Below are positions 63,671-64,000 of a DNA stretch of 64,000 nt, piece by piece. Under the pieces are notes generated by a model. That model did not search any database, was not told the DNA's origin, and saw nothing but the letters and a program-made list of their open reading frames with translations. Source of the DNA: Polyangiaceae bacterium. Lineage in GTDB: Bacteria; Myxococcota_A; Polyangia; Polyangiales; Polyangiaceae. The position numbers were made by a program, and so were the translations under genes. The stretch covers positions 1 through 64,000 of the forward strand of contig CANJMI010000024.1 of assembly GCA_947475525.1 (NCBI GenBank), given 5' to 3'. Positions within the stretch are counted from its first letter, which is position 1; each line of letters opens with the position of its first letter.

Positions 63671-64000
63671 ATGGCTCGCATTTCCAGACGGCTGCCCGGA
63701 GTTCCCGCGTTCGTGTTGACTGCCCCTGAACGGCATCTGCTCGACTGCGTAGACGGTACCCTCGACGAAGCTGCGCTCGCCTTCATGTGTGGTCGCGAAC
63801 CTGGCGACGTCGGCGTGATGCTCGCTCGCCTCGTCGAGGCCGGCGTCGTCAGCTTCGATGTGGCACCTGTGGTTCAAGCGGCGCCCGTCAATCCCGCGTA
63901 CGGCGACGGCATCGAGCTGCCTCGCGAATTTCGGGACGAGGTCGACGCGTTGTGGAAGCGCCTCGAGCTCGAGGATGGCTACCAACTCCTCGGTGTCGCG
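63671..64000 (+). CDS. Probable J-domain (DnaJ-like) protein, N-terminal part (partial)
   Basis: 110 codons are in the window, running off the end. The first 70 residues start MARISRRLPGVPAFVLTAPE and include HLLDCVDGTLDEAALAFM and LARLVEAGVVSF, resembling N-terminal winged-helix-like DUF4388-type modules of myxobacteria. The last residues, DALWKRLELEDGYQLLGV, have the look of a J-domain start (xxYxLLGV). The rest is outside the window, so the J-domain call is tentative. The ATG at 63671 is the first in frame. Confidence 0.55.
   Translation, partial: MARISRRLPGVPAFVLTAPERHLLDCVDGTLDEAALAFMCGREPGDVGVMLARLVEAGVVSFDVAPVVQAAPVNPAYGDGIELPREFRDEVDALWKRLELEDGYQLLGVA

Overview
The window is about 65% G+C, densely coded, and almost certainly chromosomal DNA of a myxobacterium (Myxococcota, probably order Polyangiales). 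This rests on gene content, since no rRNA or tRNA gene is present. The indicators are many secreted lipoproteins with Cys-rich myxobacterial repeats and 'DxDxDG' metal-binding motifs, kinase-like proteins fused to TPR or pentapeptide repeats, a roadblock protein beside accB/accC, a clustered mre/rod locus, and a small 'MLPPFIIEQIR' protein of a kind I associate with myxobacteria. No phage, insertion sequence, CRISPR array or plasmid module was recognised. This is core chromosome with lineage-specific genes interspersed.

Layout. 1-1100: end of a GGGFGGPPQ-repeat protein with a terminator, then a small lipoprotein. 1118-10230 (minus): a run of the small 'MLPPF' protein, two large coupled lipoproteins, mutS, and a Cys-rich/SBBP-repeat lipoprotein. 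10325-13929 (plus): a DUF4350-like membrane protein, a ribbon-helix-helix regulator with a partner gene behind tandem palindromes, and a sulfatase-superfamily lipoprotein. 13970-17407 (minus): moxR, a DUF58 gene and rsmA, tightly coupled. 17535-20527: a glycosyltransferase and a degenerate aconitase-family protein. 20820-24140 (plus): roadblock, accB, accC and meaB, all overlapping or nearly so. 24172-31919 (minus): a Fic-fold protein with a mutated active site and a histone-H1-like tail, a 1786-residue pseudokinase with TPRs, and an FtsB-like protein. 32021-35846 (plus): a methylmalonyl-CoA mutase-type catalytic subunit, then rpsB and tsf behind a strong promoter and structured leader. 35935-37825 (minus): acyl-CoA dehydrogenase and a lipoprotein. 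37938-44753 (plus): a cell-envelope cluster (HEAT-repeat membrane protein, small coiled-coil protein, SUMF1-domain lipoprotein, PQPGYGQ-repeat lipoprotein, pseudokinase with pentapeptide repeats, small orphan). 44824-47392: divergent epmA-like and TPR genes. 47393-47721: a repeat-rich convergent spacer. 47722-51028 (minus): a polytopic membrane protein and moeA. 51076-58121 (plus): lgt, rpmG, mreB, mreC, mreD, mrdA (PBP2), rodA. 58161-64000: MopE-like lipoprotein, papain-like lipoprotein, rhomboid protease, an ECF sigma/anti-sigma/lipoprotein operon, and the start of a probable J-domain protein.

How the genes connect. Biotin-dependent acyl-CoA carboxylation (accB, accC), MeaB, a B12-dependent mutase subunit and an acyl-CoA dehydrogenase suggest an acyl-CoA/propionyl-CoA theme. 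The mre-mrdA-rodA block is the rod-shape elongation machinery. About eleven probable lipoproteins lie in the same window as lgt, which lipidates them. The most unusual signals are proteins whose catalytic residues are lost while the fold is kept: a Fic domain, an aconitase, two protein kinases, and a sulfatase-type protein without the formylglycine motif. Also notable are the roadblock-carboxylase operon, the regulator with paired palindromes, the rpsB leader and the repeat-rich spacer near 47.5 kb. I did not see an unambiguous new defence or secretion system.
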